Positions 32,680-41,594 of a DNA stretch of 64,000 bases are shown piece after piece. Numbering within the stretch: position 1 is the first letter of the stretch; every line of letters begins with the position of its first letter. This DNA comes from Streptomyces sp. NBC_01233. Lineage in GTDB: Bacteria; Actinomycetota; Actinomycetes; Streptomycetales; Streptomycetaceae. The notes beneath the pieces are model-generated. The model was not told the origin of the DNA, did no database searches, and saw nothing but the letters and a program-made list of their open reading frames with translations. A program made the translations under genes and the position numbers. The DNA lies in the NCBI RefSeq assembly GCF_035989305.1, contig NZ_CP108514.1, positions 868,001 through 932,000 of the forward strand, in the 5' to 3' direction.

Positions 32680-33843
32680 CTATGGGGTGGCAGGGACGCG
32701 TGACTCACGCCCCGCTGTCCACACGGTCTCGCCCTTGCGGCGGATGTTGTGGGACGCGTTGTCGTCCGCGTGCATGAGGGCCCCGCAGGACCGGCACGCG
32801 AGCGTCGCTTGATCGGCGCGGTTGCGCCGGTCGATGTGGCCGCACTCGGAGCATTGCCGGCTGGTGTACGCCGGATCGACGTACACCAGCGGCACCCCGG
32901 CCCGCTTCGCCTTGTACTCAACGAAGGCGGCGAGCTGGTGGAAGCTCCACGAGTGCAGGGAGGTCCGCTGGTCCTTGCGGAGCCGTACCCGGCTTCGGAT
33001 GCCCGTGAGGTCTTCCAGGGCGATACCGGAGCCGGTGCGTTCAGCGGTGGTGACGATGGTCTTGGAGACGATGTGGTTGACGTTGGCGGTGTGCCGGGCT
33101 TCCTTGCGGGAGCGCTTCTTGAGGAGGCGCTTCGCGGACTTGGTGCCCTTGGCCTGCAACTTCCTGCGCAGATCGAGCTGTCGTTTCCGGTGCCGGTTCA
33201 AGCCGCGACCGGCGGCCCGGTAGCCGGTGGAGGTGGTGGCGATGTTGGCGATGCCGAGGTCGACTCCGATGAACCCGTCAGGCTCGTACTGCTCGGCCTC
33301 GGGGATGTCGCAGACGGCGATCAGGTAGAACACGCCGTCGCGTTCGATCAGGTCGGACTCGCCCTTGCGGTGCTCGCGGAGCATCTTGAGCGCGTCCGGG
33401 GAGCAGGCGAAGCGAACGCTTTTGAGCCGTCCGGCCGTCGTCCAGATCGACACGGTTCCGGCGTCGTACTGCCAACTCAAACACCGGTCGTCGTACGGCT
33501 GCGCGGCCTGGGGCCGGAACGTGATCGGCTTCGACTCCGCCTTGACCCTGCGCTTCGATCCCGGCTTGCCCAGGTTCCCGGCCGTGATGTTCGCCTTCAA
33601 CGTGGTGTAGGCGTCACGGGTCTTCTTGATGACGTGCTGAGCGGCTTGCGCCCCGAGCCCGCGCGCCTTCAACTCGGCGTAGGTGTGCTTGCGCAGCTCG
33701 TACTCACGCGGCACACCGTGCTCGAACGCCACACCGGACACCCAGCACGCGGCCTCGTTGACCGTGCGCAGGGTGGAGCGCAGCGCGGCGGCCTGCTCGG
33801 CCTCCGGCAACAGCTTCACCTGCGCCACGATCTTCACACCCAT
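32680..33843 (-). CDS. tnpB: TnpB RNA-guided endonuclease (IS200/IS605), copy 1
   Basis: A 387-residue TnpB/OrfB protein, ancestor-like to Cas12, which in characterised members cuts DNA with a guide RNA from the element end. RuvC residues: Asp in GVDLGIANIATT, Glu in GIALEDLTGI and Asp in HADDNASHNI. A zinc ribbon CSECGHIDRRN/CRSCG lies near the C-terminus. All appear intact, so it is probably active. Its 3' end approaches the 32603 element end, where a guide RNA would be expected. It is identical in amino acids to copy 2. Confidence 0.93.
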   Translation of the reverse strand: MGVKIVAQVKLLPEAEQAAALRSTLRTVNEAACWVSGVAFEHGVPREYELRKHTYAELKARGLGAQAAQHVIKKTRDAYTTLKANITAGNLGKPGSKRRVKAESKPITFRPQAAQPYDDRCLSWQYDAGTVSIWTTAGRLKSVRFACSPDALKMLREHRKGESDLIERDGVFYLIAVCDIPEAEQYEPDGFIGVDLGIANIATTSTGYRAAGRGLNRHRKRQLDLRRKLQAKGTKSAKRLLKKRSRKEARHTANVNHIVSKTIVTTAERTGSGIALEDLTGIRSRVRLRKDQRTSLHSWSFHQLAAFVEYKAKRAGVPLVYVDPAYTSRQCSECGHIDRRNRADQATLACRSCGALMHADDNASHNIRRKGETVWTAGRESRVPATP

Positions 33844-33860
33844 GATCGTAGCATTGGTCT

Positions 33861-34289
33861 ATGTCACCACGCTGGGAGCCAAACCCCAACACTCGTAGGG
33901 GTAGAACCGTCGTCTACAGCCTCCATGCACACTTGGTCTTCACACCAAAGTATCGGCGCGGCCCGTTCACGGACGAGATCCTGACGCGCTGCGAAGAAGT
34001 CATGCGGGCCGTCTGTGCCGACTTCGAGACCGAACTGGTCGAGTTCAACGGCGAGCACGACCACGTGCACCTCCTCGTGCACTACCCGCCGAAGGTCGCC
34101 CTGTCCCGCCTGGTCGGCTCCCTCAAGGGCGTATCAGCCCGCAGGCTCCGGCAGGAGTTCCCCGACCACATCCGCAAGTACCTGTGGGGAGATCACTTCT
34201 GGTCGCCGTCCTACTTCGCGGCGTCCTGCGGCGGCGCACCGCTGGCAATCATCAAGGAGTACATCGAGCAGCAGAAACGTCCGCGTTAG
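33861..34289 (+). CDS. tnpA: TnpA Y1 transposase (IS200/IS605), copy 1
   Basis: A 142-residue HUH single-strand transposase. The HUH pair is in EHDHVHLLVHYPP, and the catalytic tyrosine is in IIKEYIEQQ near the C-terminus. It starts 17 bases from the divergent tnpB start, so both promoters overlap. Complete and apparently functional. Identical to copy 2. Confidence 0.93.
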   Translation: MSPRWEPNPNTRRGRTVVYSLHAHLVFTPKYRRGPFTDEILTRCEEVMRAVCADFETELVEFNGEHDHVHLLVHYPPKVALSRLVGSLKGVSARRLRQEFPDHIRKYLWGDHFWSPSYFAASCGGAPLAIIKEYIEQQKRPR

Positions 34290-34351
34290 CCTGCGGGTCA
34301 GAGCAGTCCAGAGAAGCGATTCCTCCCGGGCCTGAAGGCCCGGGTTCCTCG

Positions 34352-34693
34352 CTAGACATGCTGAATACCGCGGACGTGGTGGACCACCGCGTAGATCTCC
34401 TCGCCGCCGGACTCGGTCCCGAGCTGATCGCGGGTGCGCAGGATGGAGAACGTTCGCGTCTCCTCGGTCGACTGCGGGAAGAAGAACCTTGGTTCCAGAT
34501 CGAACAGGCGATCGTCACCGCCGCCGAGGACTTCCCCCTTGTCGCTTTCGAACAGCGCAACGCTGTCGAACCAGCCCTCCGGGAAGAGCAGTTCGTTCGG
34601 CGCATAGAAGATGGTGTACGAAACCTGGATCTCATAAAATCCGGTGCCCGTGTTGACGATCCCGAGGGTGGGCGTGTCCTTGTAACCAGACAT
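34352..34693 (-). pseudogene. Small hypothetical protein truncated by IS copy 1
   Basis: From ATG 34693 (AAGGAA upstream) a frame reads MSGYKDTPTLGIVNTGTGFY and on to GGEEIYAVVHHVRGI, about 110 residues of unrecognised beta-rich character. The last residues (QHV and stop) are supplied by the IS end, so the native C-terminus is lost. Across the element the sequence at 32602 downwards continues in frame as DGLKSNKEADRR, supporting the inferred insertion point, but no stop follows soon, so the original 3' end has probably decayed too. Confidence 0.6.
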
Positions 34694-34874
34694 GGCGCAT
34701 TTCCTTCGTCGAGAAACAGCGGGATGCCGTCCGGCCGCATTGCCGGCGGGATGCTGCTTCGATCCGTGGTCCCAGTAGGCCCCGGGGCGGCCCGTCCGGT
34801 CACGTCGCTGGAATTCGTCGCTTGACACCGCGGCCCGCGGCTGCGGCGTGCCTGCGCACGCGGATGGCCCTCGC

Positions 34875-35885
34875 TCAGGAGGTCAGGCGGGGCACCAGGA
34901 CGGCTTCCACGGCCGGGACCGGCACCGCCGTACCCGTCTCGATCAGCTCGTGCAGGGCGCCCGCGATCTGCGCCGCCGACGGCATGTCCAGCCGGACCGT
35001 GGTGAGCGCGGGCTGCTGGAGTGCGGAGAGGACGAGGTCGTCACAGCCGACGAGGGCGACCTCGTCCGGTACGACGATGCCCTCGGCCTGCAGCGCGTGC
35101 AGCAGCAGCGCGGCGTACTCGTCGTTGTACGTGAAGACGGCGTCCAGCCCGAGGCTGCGCCAGCGTCGGGCGAGAGCGCTCGCGGACTCCCGCGTGTAGG
35201 CCAGTTCCACCGGGGTGACGGTCGCCATGTGCCGGGCCGCGACGGACTCTGCGCCCGCGAGGCGCGGTTGCGCGAGGGTGGCGAGGCCCCTCTCCTGGGG
35301 CATGACCACGCCGATCCTGGTCCGGCCGCGCTCGATGAGGTGCTCGGCCGCGGTGGCGCCGATGTGGGTGTGGTCGAAGCCGATGGTGTGCACGCCCTCG
35401 ACGGGGTGGGACGCGAAGGCCAGCAGGCCGCGCACTCCGGCGCGGCCCAGCAGCTCGGCCGCCTGGGGGGTGAAGCGGTCGCCGTCCAGCGCGACGACGG
35501 CCGCGGGGCGCAGCTCGGCCCAGGCACGGGCGGCGTCGACGGGGTCGGCGAAGCGGCCCGCGTGGAGCACGGCCGTGTAGCCGAGGCGGTCCAGCTCGCT
35601 GTGCAGGTCGTCGACCCAGTCGCTGACGAGGCGGCCGATCGCGGAGATCGACGAGGGCATCAGGACGAGGTTGCTGCGGCCGGCGCGCAGGGACCGGGCG
35701 GCGGCGTGCGGTACGTAGCCGAGCTGCCGCGCCGCGTCGAGCACCCGGGCCCGGGTGCCCGCACTGACCCGGTGGCCCTGGGTGTCGTTGAGGACGAAGG
35801 AGACCGTGGCGCGCGACACCCCGGCGAGGCGGGCCACGTCGGCGCTGGTGATCGACGCGGGGACGGCGTGTGTCTCTTTGGCCAT
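34875..35885 (-). CDS. LacI-family transcriptional regulator
   Basis: A 336-residue repressor. The N-terminal helix-turn-helix is classical (SADVARLAGVSRATVSFVLN) with the hinge helix RVLDAARQLGYVPHAAARSLR, followed by a periplasmic-binding-protein-like ligand domain. GAGGGA precedes the ATG. It lies 56 bases downstream of the carboxylesterase gene in the same orientation and may be co-transcribed. A TTACACG element sits in the gap. The ligand is not evident; targets may include the esterase, the hydrolase at 30563 and the MFS gene at 39382. Confidence 0.9.
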   Translation of the reverse strand: MAKETHAVPASITSADVARLAGVSRATVSFVLNDTQGHRVSAGTRARVLDAARQLGYVPHAAARSLRAGRSNLVLMPSSISAIGRLVSDWVDDLHSELDRLGYTAVLHAGRFADPVDAARAWAELRPAAVVALDGDRFTPQAAELLGRAGVRGLLAFASHPVEGVHTIGFDHTHIGATAAEHLIERGRTRIGVVMPQERGLATLAQPRLAGAESVAARHMATVTPVELAYTRESASALARRWRSLGLDAVFTYNDEYAALLLHALQAEGIVVPDEVALVGCDDLVLSALQQPALTTVRLDMPSAAQIAGALHELIETGTAVPVPAVEAVLVPRLTS

Positions 35886-35930
35886 GACGTCCCTCGATGC
35901 TCCTTCTGCGCTGCTTGCTCCTTGCTTTCA

Positions 35931-35945
35931 GGTTACACGAGTTAG
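35931..35945. promoter_or_regulatory. TTACACGAGTTA element in front of lacI
   Basis: GGTTACACGAGTTAG lies 46-60 bases upstream of the lacI start and overlaps the stop of the carboxylesterase gene. It shares TTACACG with the palindrome at 30451-30462. Possible autoregulatory operator. Confidence 0.4.
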
Positions 35946-37579
35946 GTCAAGGGAGCGGAGGTGTGCACAGACGTGCGGGCGGGGCCGTGCAGGAGCCGGG
36001 AGGCGCCCGCAAGGTCGCCGAGCGCGGTGACGACGGAGTCGAAGCGCATCGTGGTGCGCGCGTCGCTGTCGTACGGCTGCCAGTGCGGCAGGTCCGGATG
36101 GTTCGGGTCGCCGGTGCGGACGAAGGCGATCCAGGCCCGGTGCATGGCGTACGCGAGGCCGTCGCGGACGGCGGGAGCGAGGCCGTCGCGGATCGCGGGA
36201 GCGAGTCCGGCCAGGAAGGGCGCGTGCGCCCACTGGTCGAAATTGTCGAAGACGAAGGGGAGTTCGAGGCAGTGCGCGGCGCCGAGCCGGCCCTCGTGGG
36301 CGGGGGTGGGCAGGTCGAACTGGTAGGCCCAGACGGGGTTGCCCGATGCGGCCCTGGCCTCGGCCAGCCGGACGGCGGGGACCCGGAAGAGCTCGTCGGT
36401 GATGAGGTCCATGAGCACGTCGGCCGGACGCGCGCCGGGCCGGGCGTGCTCGTACGCCGCGTACACATCGGCCGCGGCTTCGGTCCCGAAGGTCTCCGCG
36501 ATCCGGTCGGTCACCTGCTCCCGGGTGGCGGCGGCGTACCCCTCGTCGAGGGCGAATCCGAAGTTGGCCTCTTCCCTCGTCCAGCCGATCATGACGTCGA
36601 TGCCGGCCGCCGCTCCGTTCAGCAGCGCCTGCGCCGGGTGGCTGCGGAGGGTGATCCCGTCGATCACGGGCAGGAAGGGCGTGGGCCAGTACCCCCACCG
36701 CATCGTCTGCGCGAAGAGTCCGGCGGCCGCCCCGATCAGCTCCTGCCACGGCAGGGTGCGCAGCTCGGCCAGATCCTTGGCGCCTGCCAGCTCCAGGTAG
36801 GCGGCGGTGCGCTCCAGGTAGTCGTCCGGGGCGGGGAGGTCCAGGCCGAAGGGCGGGCTCTGCAGGACCACCCGCCGGATCAGCCCCTGCGTCTCGGGGT
36901 GTCCGGCGAGGGCGGCGGTGGACACCGCGCCGCCCGATTGTCCGGCGACCGTGATGAGCTCCGGGTCGCCGCCGAAGGAGGTGATGTTCTCCTTCACCCA
37001 GCGCAGGGCGGCGAGCTGATCGGAGAGCCAGTGGTTGGCGCCCGCGCCGCTCGCGCTGTGCACGTCGCCACCCTCGGCCCCGTCGCCCGCCTCACCCTCC
37101 TCGCCCTCACCGGTGTAGAGGTAACCCAGTGGCCCGATGCGGTAGTTGATGCTCACGACGACGAGATCGCCGTCGCGCGCGAAGGTCTCGCCGGAGTAGC
37201 CGGGCAGCGAGCCGGAGCCGGACACGAAGCCGCCGCCGTGGATCCAGACGAGCACCGGGCGGCGCCCGCCGTCGGCGGCGGGCGTCCAGACGTTGAGGGT
37301 CAGGCAGTCCTCGTCGAACGGCGGCGACCCGTGCCCGCCGAGGACCGGGTCGCCGCCTTCCCGGTACATCTGCGGTGCACTCGGGCCGTCGGCGGTGGCG
37401 TCCCGCGTGCCGCTCCAGCCGGCGTGCGGCTGCGCGGGCCGCCAACGCAGGTCGCCGACCGGAGGTGCGGCGTAGGGCACGGCCCGGAAGACGGTGACTC
37501 CGCGCTCGGTCGCGCCGCGCAGGCGCCCCGCGGGGAGGTCCACCACCGTCGTCTGGTCCTGACCTGGGGAGTGGGGCAT
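35942..37579 (-). CDS. Type B carboxylesterase
   Basis: A 545-residue carboxylesterase/para-nitrobenzyl-esterase-like enzyme without signal peptide, hence cytoplasmic. Key sites: EDCLTLNVWTP, the oxyanion loop WIHGGGF, nucleophile serine in VAGQSGGAVS, and the C-terminal histidine segment AAHCLELPFVF. An acidic insert (GEGEEGEAGDGAEGG, near residue 160) is unusual. It shares a promoter element with the salicylate operon, so it may release salicylate or a related acid from esters. Followed by lacI. Confidence 0.9.
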   Translation of the reverse strand: MPHSPGQDQTTVVDLPAGRLRGATERGVTVFRAVPYAAPPVGDLRWRPAQPHAGWSGTRDATADGPSAPQMYREGGDPVLGGHGSPPFDEDCLTLNVWTPAADGGRRPVLVWIHGGGFVSGSGSLPGYSGETFARDGDLVVVSINYRIGPLGYLYTGEGEEGEAGDGAEGGDVHSASGAGANHWLSDQLAALRWVKENITSFGGDPELITVAGQSGGAVSTAALAGHPETQGLIRRVVLQSPPFGLDLPAPDDYLERTAAYLELAGAKDLAELRTLPWQELIGAAAGLFAQTMRWGYWPTPFLPVIDGITLRSHPAQALLNGAAAGIDVMIGWTREEANFGFALDEGYAAATREQVTDRIAETFGTEAAADVYAAYEHARPGARPADVLMDLITDELFRVPAVRLAEARAASGNPVWAYQFDLPTPAHEGRLGAAHCLELPFVFDNFDQWAHAPFLAGLAPAIRDGLAPAVRDGLAYAMHRAWIAFVRTGDPNHPDLPHWQPYDSDARTTMRFDSVVTALGDLAGASRLLHGPARTSVHTSAPLT

Positions 37580-37626
37580 GAGCCGGTCCTTCCTGAGTGC
37601 AGCGCACCGGATGCGCGAGCACAGCG

Positions 37627-37670
37627 AGACTATGGCGCAAATTTAGCGTCCGTCAATACTGCACGATATA
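37627..37670 (-). promoter_or_regulatory. Promoter and operator-like element of the carboxylesterase gene
   Basis: Minus strand TTGACG (37656-37651) and TAGTCT (37632-37627), 18 bases apart, about 50 bases before the ATG at 37579. Flank and spacer (ATATCG, TTGACGGACGC, AAAT) match the promoter region at 29797-29845. Confidence 0.65.
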
Positions 37671-37694
37671 TTGAGGCTCCTTCCGGGTCCCGCC

Positions 37695-38447
37695 TCACAG
37701 CCACAGGCTGTCCGAGGCCATCCGCTCCGCCTCGACCTCCAACAACGGCTTGAAGACCCGCCACAGCACGAGGCAGGCTCCCGCGCCGAGGAGCACGCCG
37801 GCGAAGGTGTCGCTGAGCCACTGGGCGTGCAGCCAGGTACGGCTCCCCATCATGGCGAGGACGTACGAGGCCCCGATCGCCCACCACCAGCGTCGCGCAC
37901 GGGGCGGGAACACGACCACCGCGACCACGATCACGAGCGTCACCGCGCTGAACACCTGCCCGGAGGGGTACGAGCCGTCGTTGACCAGGACCCACGGGTG
38001 CGGCGGACGCGGGCGGTCGGCCAGTTGCTTGAGCGGCAGGACGAGGAAGACGTTGGTGACGACGGCCGCCGAGAGGACGAACAGCCCCGAGCGCCAGCGC
38101 CCGTAGACGCAGAGGCAGCCGATCAGCGCGAGCGGCAGGACCAGGCCGAACGGGCCGCCGAGCCGGTCGAGGAAGAGGGCGGCCCCGCCGAGCCCGTCCG
38201 ACCCGCCGGATTCCTCGGCCGAGGAATCGTTCACCGAGGCGGCCCAGCGGTCGTCGAGCTCCTGGAAGAAGGGCTGCTGGTCCATCCGGAGCAGCAGCGC
38301 GACCAGGAGCGCGAGGAGCAACAGGCCGGCCCCGAGGGCGAGCGCGTGGCGCGGTGGGGCGGCGGGGAGGTGGTGCCGGGGAGGGCGGGAGGGGCGGGAG
38401 GGGCGGGGCGGGCGAGGTGGCGGCGTGAGGGAGGGCGAGGGGAACAT
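37695..38447 (-). CDS. PAP2 phosphatase family membrane protein, second copy
   Basis: A 250-residue membrane phosphatase with KQLADRPRP, YPSGQ and SRTWLHAQWLSD. Note Gln instead of His in the second motif (PSGQ rather than PSGH), which removes the histidine thought to act as general acid, so activity may be altered. A Pro/Arg-rich N-terminus of about 35 residues precedes the first helix. Paralogue of the gene at 31666. A 7-base tandem array lies 113 bases upstream of the start. Confidence 0.85.
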   Translation of the reverse strand: MFPSPSLTPPPRPPRPSRPSRPPRHHLPAAPPRHALALGAGLLLLALLVALLLRMDQQPFFQELDDRWAASVNDSSAEESGGSDGLGGAALFLDRLGGPFGLVLPLALIGCLCVYGRWRSGLFVLSAAVVTNVFLVLPLKQLADRPRPPHPWVLVNDGSYPSGQVFSAVTLVIVVAVVVFPPRARRWWWAIGASYVLAMMGSRTWLHAQWLSDTFAGVLLGAGACLVLWRVFKPLLEVEAERMASDSLWL

Positions 38448-38559
38448 GGCGGGCCTTTCACGGTCGTCTCCCCAGGCGGTGGGGGCACGCGGAGAGCAGG
38501 CACGGAAATGGGGAGGGGGAGGAAGCGGCGGGGGCGGGCGGAAGCGTGGGAGGAACACA

Positions 38560-38636
38560 GGGAGACGGGAGACGGGAGACGGGAGACGGGAGACGGGAGA
38601 CGGGAGACGGGAGACGGGAGACGGGAGACGGGAGAC
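38560..38636 (+). repeat. Tandem array of GGGAGAC, 11 copies
   Basis: Eleven exact head-to-tail copies of a 7-base unit (77 bases), continued by two or three degenerate GGGGGAC units to about 38654. The regular GGG runs on the plus strand could form a G-quadruplex. Located upstream of the PAP2 gene on the template side. Not CRISPR: the unit is too short and there are no spacers. Confidence 0.95.
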
Positions 38637-38654
38637 GGGGGACGGGGGACGGGG

Positions 38655-39381
38655 AGCGGAAGGCGCCAGGAGCGGGGGGCGCCGGGCCGCGGGGTACGGC
38701 CGAGGGGCTGCCCGCCGACCGGACCGGATCGGGGCCACCTCCGGTCCGGCGGATCACGAGGCGGACGAAGGAGTCCGCGCGGCGGGGCGCCTGCCGGCGG
38801 TGGCCGGGGAGAGGACGCGTGCCGGCTTCGCGAGCCCGGACCGATCGGCGGGGGCGCCCCTGAAGGACGCCCTGAGGTCCGGGTCGGCCCGCCGTGCCTG
38901 GTGGGCGCGCTCGCCACGTGGCACGAGCGGGAGCGGATACCGGCCGCGGGTACGAGTACGGGCTGCGACGTCGTGCAGACACCGCCGGCCACGCCCCGCC
39001 GTCCGGGCAGGACGCCCTTCGGCGACGGATAGTCGCGGTGCGGCACGGAGTATTGCCCATGCGTGACGGCCGCCACAAGTGCAAGAGAGTTTTTCGACAC
39101 ATCAGCCCTGCACAGCGACCTCAACGCGGTGGTTACACGTCTTTGCATCGCAACCCCGCAGTCGGTCACGATCTGCGCAACGACCGACCTCAACCCCTGG
39201 CGGAGCCCAGAAATGGGTGCTACACAGTCTCCAACGCACTTGGTGACACGTGTAACAACATCAAGAAGACCGCGGTCGTCCGCCCCACCCCCGGTGACAC
39301 CGCCGCCCGGCCTCCGCTCGCGGGGCGCCCCGCTCCCCCCACGCACCGCCACCTCCCCGCTCCGTCCCCCGAGGAGTCGTC
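38655..39381. other. Non-coding interval with operator-like sites
   Basis: No frame in this 727-base stretch looks like a gene. It holds a half-site TTACACGT at 39133-39140 and a near-palindrome TGACACGTGTAA at 39244-39255, the second 127 bases before the MFS start, both resembling the 30451 palindrome. Local GC drops around 39060-39260, consistent with a long regulatory region. Confidence 0.6.
39244..39255. promoter_or_regulatory. TGACACGTGTAA near-palindrome upstream of the MFS gene
   Basis: Differs from the perfect palindrome TTACACGTGTAA at 30451 by one base; a half-site lies 110 bases upstream. Candidate LacI-family operator. Confidence 0.45.
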
Positions 39382-39984
39382 ATGGCCACGCCCGAAGCCG
39401 TCGATACGCCCGTACCCCCGATGCCGGAACCCGTCCGCCAACGAGGGCTGCTGCCCCTGCTGCTGGTCGCCAACTCCGCTTTGATGGCCGTCTACATGGG
39501 TGTCGGCTCCGTCCTGCTGCCCACTCAGATCGCCGCGATCGCCCCCGATGACAAGGTCGCCGTCCTGGGACTGATCGGCGGCATCAGCGCGATCTTCGCC
39601 ACCGCCTTCAACCCGATCGCCGGAGCCCTCTCCGACCGCAGCGGCCGCCGCAACCCCTGGATCCTGGGCGGCGGCCTGGCCTCGCTCGCCTGTCTGGGCC
39701 TGCTCGGCAGCGTGAACACCGCGCTGCTCGTCGGCATCGGCTGGTGCCTGATCCAGGCGACCATGAACATCTACCAGGCCGCGGTCACCGCGATCGTCCC
39801 GGACCGGATCCCCGCCGCCCGGCGCGGCACCGCGTCCGCTCTGGTGGGGCTCGGTCTGCCCATCGGCGGCACGGTCGGCGTGCTCGTAGCCTCGAACACC
39901 TGTCAACTTGACCCGGTCCTGAAGGGCCGGGCTTGGAGGTAGCGCCCAACTGGCTGCTGGGTTGGCTCCTCCGTCCAGACACCC

Positions 39985-41148
39985 CTATGGGGTGGCAGGG
40001 ACGCGTGACTCACGCCCCGCTGTCCACACGGTCTCGCCCTTGCGGCGGATGTTGTGGGACGCGTTGTCGTCCGCGTGCATGAGGGCCCCGCAGGACCGGC
40101 ACGCGAGCGTCGCTTGATCGGCGCGGTTGCGCCGGTCGATGTGGCCGCACTCGGAGCATTGCCGGCTGGTGTACGCCGGATCGACGTACACCAGCGGCAC
40201 CCCGGCCCGCTTCGCCTTGTACTCAACGAAGGCGGCGAGCTGGTGGAAGCTCCACGAGTGCAGGGAGGTCCGCTGGTCCTTGCGGAGCCGTACCCGGCTT
40301 CGGATGCCCGTGAGGTCTTCCAGGGCGATACCGGAGCCGGTGCGTTCAGCGGTGGTGACGATGGTCTTGGAGACGATGTGGTTGACGTTGGCGGTGTGCC
40401 GGGCTTCCTTGCGGGAGCGCTTCTTGAGGAGGCGCTTCGCGGACTTGGTGCCCTTGGCCTGCAACTTCCTGCGCAGATCGAGCTGTCGTTTCCGGTGCCG
40501 GTTCAAGCCGCGACCGGCGGCCCGGTAGCCGGTGGAGGTGGTGGCGATGTTGGCGATGCCGAGGTCGACTCCGATGAACCCGTCAGGCTCGTACTGCTCG
40601 GCCTCGGGGATGTCGCAGACGGCGATCAGGTAGAACACGCCGTCGCGTTCGATCAGGTCGGACTCGCCCTTGCGGTGCTCGCGGAGCATCTTGAGCGCGT
40701 CCGGGGAGCAGGCGAAGCGAACGCTTTTGAGCCGTCCGGCCGTCGTCCAGATCGACACGGTTCCGGCGTCGTACTGCCAACTCAAACACCGGTCGTCGTA
40801 CGGCTGCGCGGCCTGGGGCCGGAACGTGATCGGCTTCGACTCCGCCTTGACCCTGCGCTTCGATCCCGGCTTGCCCAGGTTCCCGGCCGTGATGTTCGCC
40901 TTCAACGTGGTGTAGGCGTCACGGGTCTTCTTGATGACGTGCTGAGCGGCTTGCGCCCCGAGCCCGCGCGCCTTCAACTCGGCGTAGGTGTGCTTGCGCA
41001 GCTCGTACTCACGCGGCACACCGTGCTCGAACGCCACACCGGACACCCAGCACGCGGCCTCGTTGACCGTGCGCAGGGTGGAGCGCAGCGCGGCGGCCTG
41101 CTCGGCCTCCGGCAACAGCTTCACCTGCGCCACGATCTTCACACCCAT
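39985..41148 (-). CDS. tnpB: TnpB RNA-guided endonuclease (IS200/IS605), copy 2
   Basis: Amino-acid-identical to the tnpB at 32680-33843: 387 residues with the RuvC-type acidic residues (VDLGIAN, LEDLTG, ADDNASHN) and C-terminal zinc ribbon intact. Its 3' end points to the 39907 end of the element. Antisense to the host MFS gene. Confidence 0.93.
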   Translation of the reverse strand: MGVKIVAQVKLLPEAEQAAALRSTLRTVNEAACWVSGVAFEHGVPREYELRKHTYAELKARGLGAQAAQHVIKKTRDAYTTLKANITAGNLGKPGSKRRVKAESKPITFRPQAAQPYDDRCLSWQYDAGTVSIWTTAGRLKSVRFACSPDALKMLREHRKGESDLIERDGVFYLIAVCDIPEAEQYEPDGFIGVDLGIANIATTSTGYRAAGRGLNRHRKRQLDLRRKLQAKGTKSAKRLLKKRSRKEARHTANVNHIVSKTIVTTAERTGSGIALEDLTGIRSRVRLRKDQRTSLHSWSFHQLAAFVEYKAKRAGVPLVYVDPAYTSRQCSECGHIDRRNRADQATLACRSCGALMHADDNASHNIRRKGETVWTAGRESRVPATP

Positions 41149-41165
41149 GATCGTAGCATTGGTCT

Positions 41166-41594
41166 ATGTCACCACGCTGGGAGCCAAACCCCAACACTCG
41201 TAGGGGTAGAACCGTCGTCTACAGCCTCCATGCACACTTGGTCTTCACACCAAAGTATCGGCGCGGCCCGTTCACGGACGAGATCCTGACGCGCTGCGAA
41301 GAAGTCATGCGGGCCGTCTGTGCCGACTTCGAGACCGAACTGGTCGAGTTCAACGGCGAGCACGACCACGTGCACCTCCTCGTGCACTACCCGCCGAAGG
41401 TCGCCCTGTCCCGCCTGGTCGGCTCCCTCAAGGGCGTATCAGCCCGCAGGCTCCGGCAGGAGTTCCCCGACCACATCCGCAAGTACCTGTGGGGAGATCA
41501 CTTCTGGTCGCCGTCCTACTTCGCGGCGTCCTGCGGCGGCGCACCGCTGGCAATCATCAAGGAGTACATCGAGCAGCAGAAACGTCCGCGTTAG
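41166..41594 (+). CDS. tnpA: TnpA Y1 transposase (IS200/IS605), copy 2
   Basis: Identical to the tnpA at 33861-34289: 142 residues, HUH pair in HDHVHLL, catalytic Tyr in KEYIEQQ. Runs in the same direction as the disrupted MFS gene. Confidence 0.93.
   Translation: MSPRWEPNPNTRRGRTVVYSLHAHLVFTPKYRRGPFTDEILTRCEEVMRAVCADFETELVEFNGEHDHVHLLVHYPPKVALSRLVGSLKGVSARRLRQEFPDHIRKYLWGDHFWSPSYFAASCGGAPLAIIKEYIEQQKRPR

Larger units (their letters stand above)
32603..34365. mobile_element. IS200/IS605-family element, copy 1
   Basis: A 1763-base element with divergent tnpA (plus) and tnpB (minus) and no terminal inverted repeats. Sub-terminal imperfect hairpins are present at both ends (around 32609-32630 and 34323-34344). 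Comparison with copy 2 places the ends at CTTGACCCGG and GACATGCTGAA; both copies are preceded by GTCAA, which would be the target. End assignment is ambiguous by two bases (AA). The copies differ by two single-base indels in non-coding ends. It has inserted into the 3' part of a small minus-strand gene. Confidence 0.88.

Noticed and set aside
38560..38654. CRISPR-like array
   Set aside because: The unit is 7 bases, directly tandem, with no spacers and no cas genes.
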